5,960 bases of DNA from assembly GCA_021793495.1 (NCBI GenBank), contig JAJYSQ010000131.1, forward strand, positions 1 through 5,960. The letters are read 5' to 3'. Below, in pieces: positions 3,788-5,960 of this stretch (positions are counted from its first letter, which is position 1; every line of letters begins with the position of its first letter). The stretch is from Actinomycetes bacterium (GTDB lineage: Bacteria; Actinomycetota; Actinomycetes; JAJYSQ01). The position numbers and the translations under genes were made by a program. The notes beneath the pieces are model-generated. The model was not told the origin of the DNA. It did not search any database and was given only the letters and a program-made list of their open reading frames with translations.

Positions 3788-5960
3788 TCCCAGACCCCCA
3801 CCCATGACGCGCTGACCACGTTCGGGCCCAACGAGTGGCTCGTCGAGGAGCTGTACCAGCAGTACCTGCACGACCCGTCGACGGTCGACCCGGCCTGGTG
3901 GGACTTCTTCGCCGACTACCACCCGGCCGACCGGACCGTGCCCGCCCAGACCGTGCCCGACCGGACCGTGCCGGACCGGGCAGGCGCGTCCAACGGCACC
4001 GCCGGGGCCGCGGCTCACGTCGCTGTCGAGGCACGCGTGCCCGCTCCCACCCCGGCCGACGGGCAGCCCGCACCGGCCACCGGCCCGGCCGGGACCACCC
4101 CGACGGCACGCCCGACCCCCGCCGATCCGCCCAAGGCCGCGTTGGCGACCATGCCGGCGAGCACCGGCGGCGCGAGCACCACGGTGCTGCGCGGGTCCGC
4201 GGCCCGGACGGTGACGAACATGGAAGCCTCGCTGGCGGTGCCGACCGCGACCAGCGTGCGTGCCGTCCCGGCCAAGCTGCTCAGCGACAACCGGATCGTG
4301 ATCAACAATCACCTCTCCCGCAGCCGCGGCGGCAAGGTCTCCTTCACCCACCTCATCGGGTACGCCGTGGTGCGGGCGTTGGCGACCGTCCCGGAGATGA
4401 ACCACGGCTTCTCGGTGGTCGACGGCAAGCCGGTGCTCGTCGCTCCTGAGCAGGTGAACCTGGGTATCGCGATCGACCTGGCCAAGCCGGACGGCACCCG
4501 GTCACTCGTCGTCCCGTGCATCAAGAATGCCGCGGCGATGGACTTTTCCGCATTCTGGGCCGCCTACGAGGACCTGATCCGTCGGGCCCGTGGCGGGCGG
4601 CTCGTGGTCGACGACTTCGCCGGGACCACGCTCAGCCTGACCAACCCGGGCACGCTCGGCACGGTTCACTCGATGCCCCGGCTGATGGCCGGGCAGGGCA
4701 CGATCATCGGCGTCGGAGCGATGGAGTACCCGGCGCAGTGGCAGGGCGCCTCGCCGGAGACCATCAACCGGCACGCGGTCTCGACGGTGCTCACGCTCAC
4801 CTCCACCTATGACCACCGCATCATCCAGGGTGCCCAGTCTGGGGAGTTCCTCCGCCGGATCCACCAGCTGCTGCTGGGCGAGGACGGCTTCTACGACGAG
4901 GTCTTCCGCGCCCTGCGCATCCCCTACGAGCCGGTCCGCTGGGAGACCGACATCTCCGCCTCGCACGAGGAGGACGTCAACAAGACCGCGCGGGTCCAGG
5001 AGCTCATCCACGCCTACCGGGTCCGCGGGCACCTGATGGCCGAGACGGACCCGTTGGAGTACCGCCAGCGCCGACACCCCGACCTGGACATCGTCAACCA
5101 CGGGCTGACGCTGTGGGATCTCGAGCGGGAGTTCGCCACCGGAGGTTTTGGCGGCACTCCCATGATGAAGCTGCGCGACGTCCTGGGAGTCCTGCGCGAC
5201 TCGTACTGCCGGACCGTCGGCGTGGAGTACATGCACATCCAGGACCCGGAGCAACGCGCCTGGATCCAGTCGCGGGTCGAGCACGGTCACACCCGGGCGG
5301 AGCGGGACGAACAGCTGCGCATCCTGCGCCGGCTGAACTCGGCCGAGGCCTTCGAGACCTTCCTGCACACCAAGTACGTGGGGCAGAAGCGGTTCTCCCT
5401 GGAGGGCGCCGAGACACTCATCCCGCTGCTGGATGCCGTGCTCTCCGCAGCCGCCGACGAACACCTGCCCGAGGTGGTGGTCGGCATGGCGCACCGCGGA
5501 CGGCTGAACGTGCTGGCGAACATCGCCGGCAAGAGCTACGCGCAGATCTTCCGAGAGTTCGAGGGCGACCAGGACCCAGGGTCGGTCCAGGGCTCCGGGG
5601 ACGTGAAGTACCACCTGGGGACCCGGGGGCAGTTCACCGCCCCGAGCGGGGCGACCACGACCGTCTCCTTGGCCGCGAACCCCTCGCACCTGGAGATGGT
5701 CGACCCGGTCCTGGAGGGGATCGTCCGTGCCTACCAGGACACGATCAACCGGGGTGGCGGCGAGCAGGGGTACACCGTGCTGCCGGTGCTGGTGCACGGC
5801 GACGCGGCATTCGCCGGGCAGGGCGTGGTGGCGGAGACGCTGAACCTGTCCCAGCTTCGGGGGTACCGCACCGGGGGAACGGTGCACGTGGTGGTCAACA
5901 ACCAGGTCGGATTCACCACGTCCCCGGCCAACTCTCGCTCCTCGGTCTACAGCACCGACG
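3785..5960 (+). CDS. kgd: Kgd/OdhA-type 2-oxoglutarate enzyme (E2-E1 fusion), 5' part
   Basis: The first 725 residues of a protein that usually has about 1,230; it runs off the window. It decarboxylates 2-oxoglutarate with thiamine diphosphate in the TCA cycle, and in relatives (Mycobacterium Kgd, Corynebacterium OdhA) works within a 2-oxoglutarate dehydrogenase complex and is inhibited by the FHA protein GarA/OdhI. Order: N-terminal helix [12 protein letters not shown] (13-24) with WWDFFADY (38-45); Pro/Ala-rich linker about 46-133; E2-like acyltransferase domain about 136-360, ending near YDHRIIQG (H344); then E1 from about residue 404 ([13 protein letters not shown]). Cofactor-site motifs are MAHRGRLN (H570), DVKYHLG (606-612), NPSHLE (632-637) and G672-D673 with N705-N706, the thiamine-binding GD-x-NN pattern. 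There is no lipoyl domain, as is normal here. GTG 3785 is the start because the conserved N-terminus follows directly. The E2 HxxxDG motif has Q348 instead of D, as in the family. Confidence 0.95.
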   Translation, partial: MSQTPTHDALTTFGPNEWLVEELYQQYLHDPSTVDPAWWDFFADYHPADRTVPAQTVPDRTVPDRAGASNGTAGAAAHVAVEARVPAPTPADGQPAPATGPAGTTPTARPTPADPPKAALATMPASTGGASTTVLRGSAARTVTNMEASLAVPTATSVRAVPAKLLSDNRIVINNHLSRSRGGKVSFTHLIGYAVVRALATVPEMNHGFSVVDGKPVLVAPEQVNLGIAIDLAKPDGTRSLVVPCIKNAAAMDFSAFWAAYEDLIRRARGGRLVVDDFAGTTLSLTNPGTLGTVHSMPRLMAGQGTIIGVGAMEYPAQWQGASPETINRHAVSTVLTLTSTYDHRIIQGAQSGEFLRRIHQLLLGEDGFYDEVFRALRIPYEPVRWETDISASHEEDVNKTARVQELIHAYRVRGHLMAETDPLEYRQRRHPDLDIVNHGLTLWDLEREFATGGFGGTPMMKLRDVLGVLRDSYCRTVGVEYMHIQDPEQRAWIQSRVEHGHTRAERDEQLRILRRLNSAEAFETFLHTKYVGQKRFSLEGAETLIPLLDAVLSAAADEHLPEVVVGMAHRGRLNVLANIAGKSYAQIFREFEGDQDPGSVQGSGDVKYHLGTRGQFTAPSGATTTVSLAANPSHLEMVDPVLEGIVRAYQDTINRGGGEQGYTVLPVLVHGDAAFAGQGVVAETLNLSQLRGYRTGGTVHVVVNNQVGFTTSPANSRSSVYSTD
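3927..3971 (+). repeat. Three 15-bp in-frame repeats in the Kgd linker
   Basis: CCGACCGGACCGTGC at 3927-3941 and 3957-3971 are identical and flank a variant copy CCGCCCAGACCGTGC (3942-3956). They encode a repeated [10 protein letters not shown] pentapeptide in the flexible linker between the N-terminal helix and the E2-like domain, where length change is likely tolerated. Confidence 0.85.

Noticed and set aside
3434..4405. Minus-strand open frame of 323 codons including Cys-Gly-Leu-Gly-Pro repeats
   Set aside because: The peptide repeats are just the translation of the 14-bp DNA array, and the rest is antisense to kgd and the permease.
4502..5887. Minus-strand open frame of 461 codons
   Set aside because: It is antisense to kgd, whose plus-strand frame has unmistakable E2 and E1 motifs; long antisense frames are common in GC-rich genomes.

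Overview
The window is high-GC DNA, with most third codon positions G or C and GTG starts on three of the five genes. It contains an MshC-type cysteine ligase and an E2-E1 fused 2-oxoglutarate enzyme of the Kgd/OdhA type. Together these point to an actinomycete (Actinomycetota), probably a mycothiol producer. The genus cannot be fixed from the sequence; a Micrococcales-like lineage is a guess.

Layout. (1) 15-1055, plus: a short, divergent MshC-like ATP-dependent cysteine ligase, possibly coupled by a GTGA overlap to a gene ending at base 18. (2) 1056-1107: a convergent junction with a 19-bp tandem duplication and a small hairpin. (3) 1108-1482, minus: thioredoxin (WCGPC) with a strong AGGAGG ribosome site. 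Upstream of it lie a perfect GGAAT-N18-GTT promoter (disulfide-stress sigma factor SigR/SigH type) and, near the expected transcription start, a TACCC-CTAT-GGGTA inverted repeat like CsoR/CstR-family operators. (4) 1833-3568, plus: a two-gene ABC exporter, ATPase then six-helix permease, joined by an ATGA overlap. (5) 3569-3784: a repeat-rich spacer holding part of a TGACC repeat, a long terminator-like hairpin, five perfect 14-bp tandem repeats, a possible -10 box, and a 10-bp stem that would bury the next start codon. (6) 3785 to the window end, plus: the first 725 residues of Kgd (2-oxoglutarate decarboxylase/dehydrogenase E1 fused to an E2-like domain), cut off by the window edge.

How the parts relate. 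The cysteine ligase and thioredoxin are neighbours that both belong to thiol redox chemistry, and the thioredoxin control region looks redox- or persulfide-responsive. The ABC exporter has no regulator or substrate gene beside it. Kgd is central TCA-cycle metabolism and appears to be its own transcription unit. No wholly new system is evident. The points most worth checking are the compound thioredoxin promoter, the altered MshC-like enzyme, the kgd start-codon hairpin and the terminator-derived repeat array.
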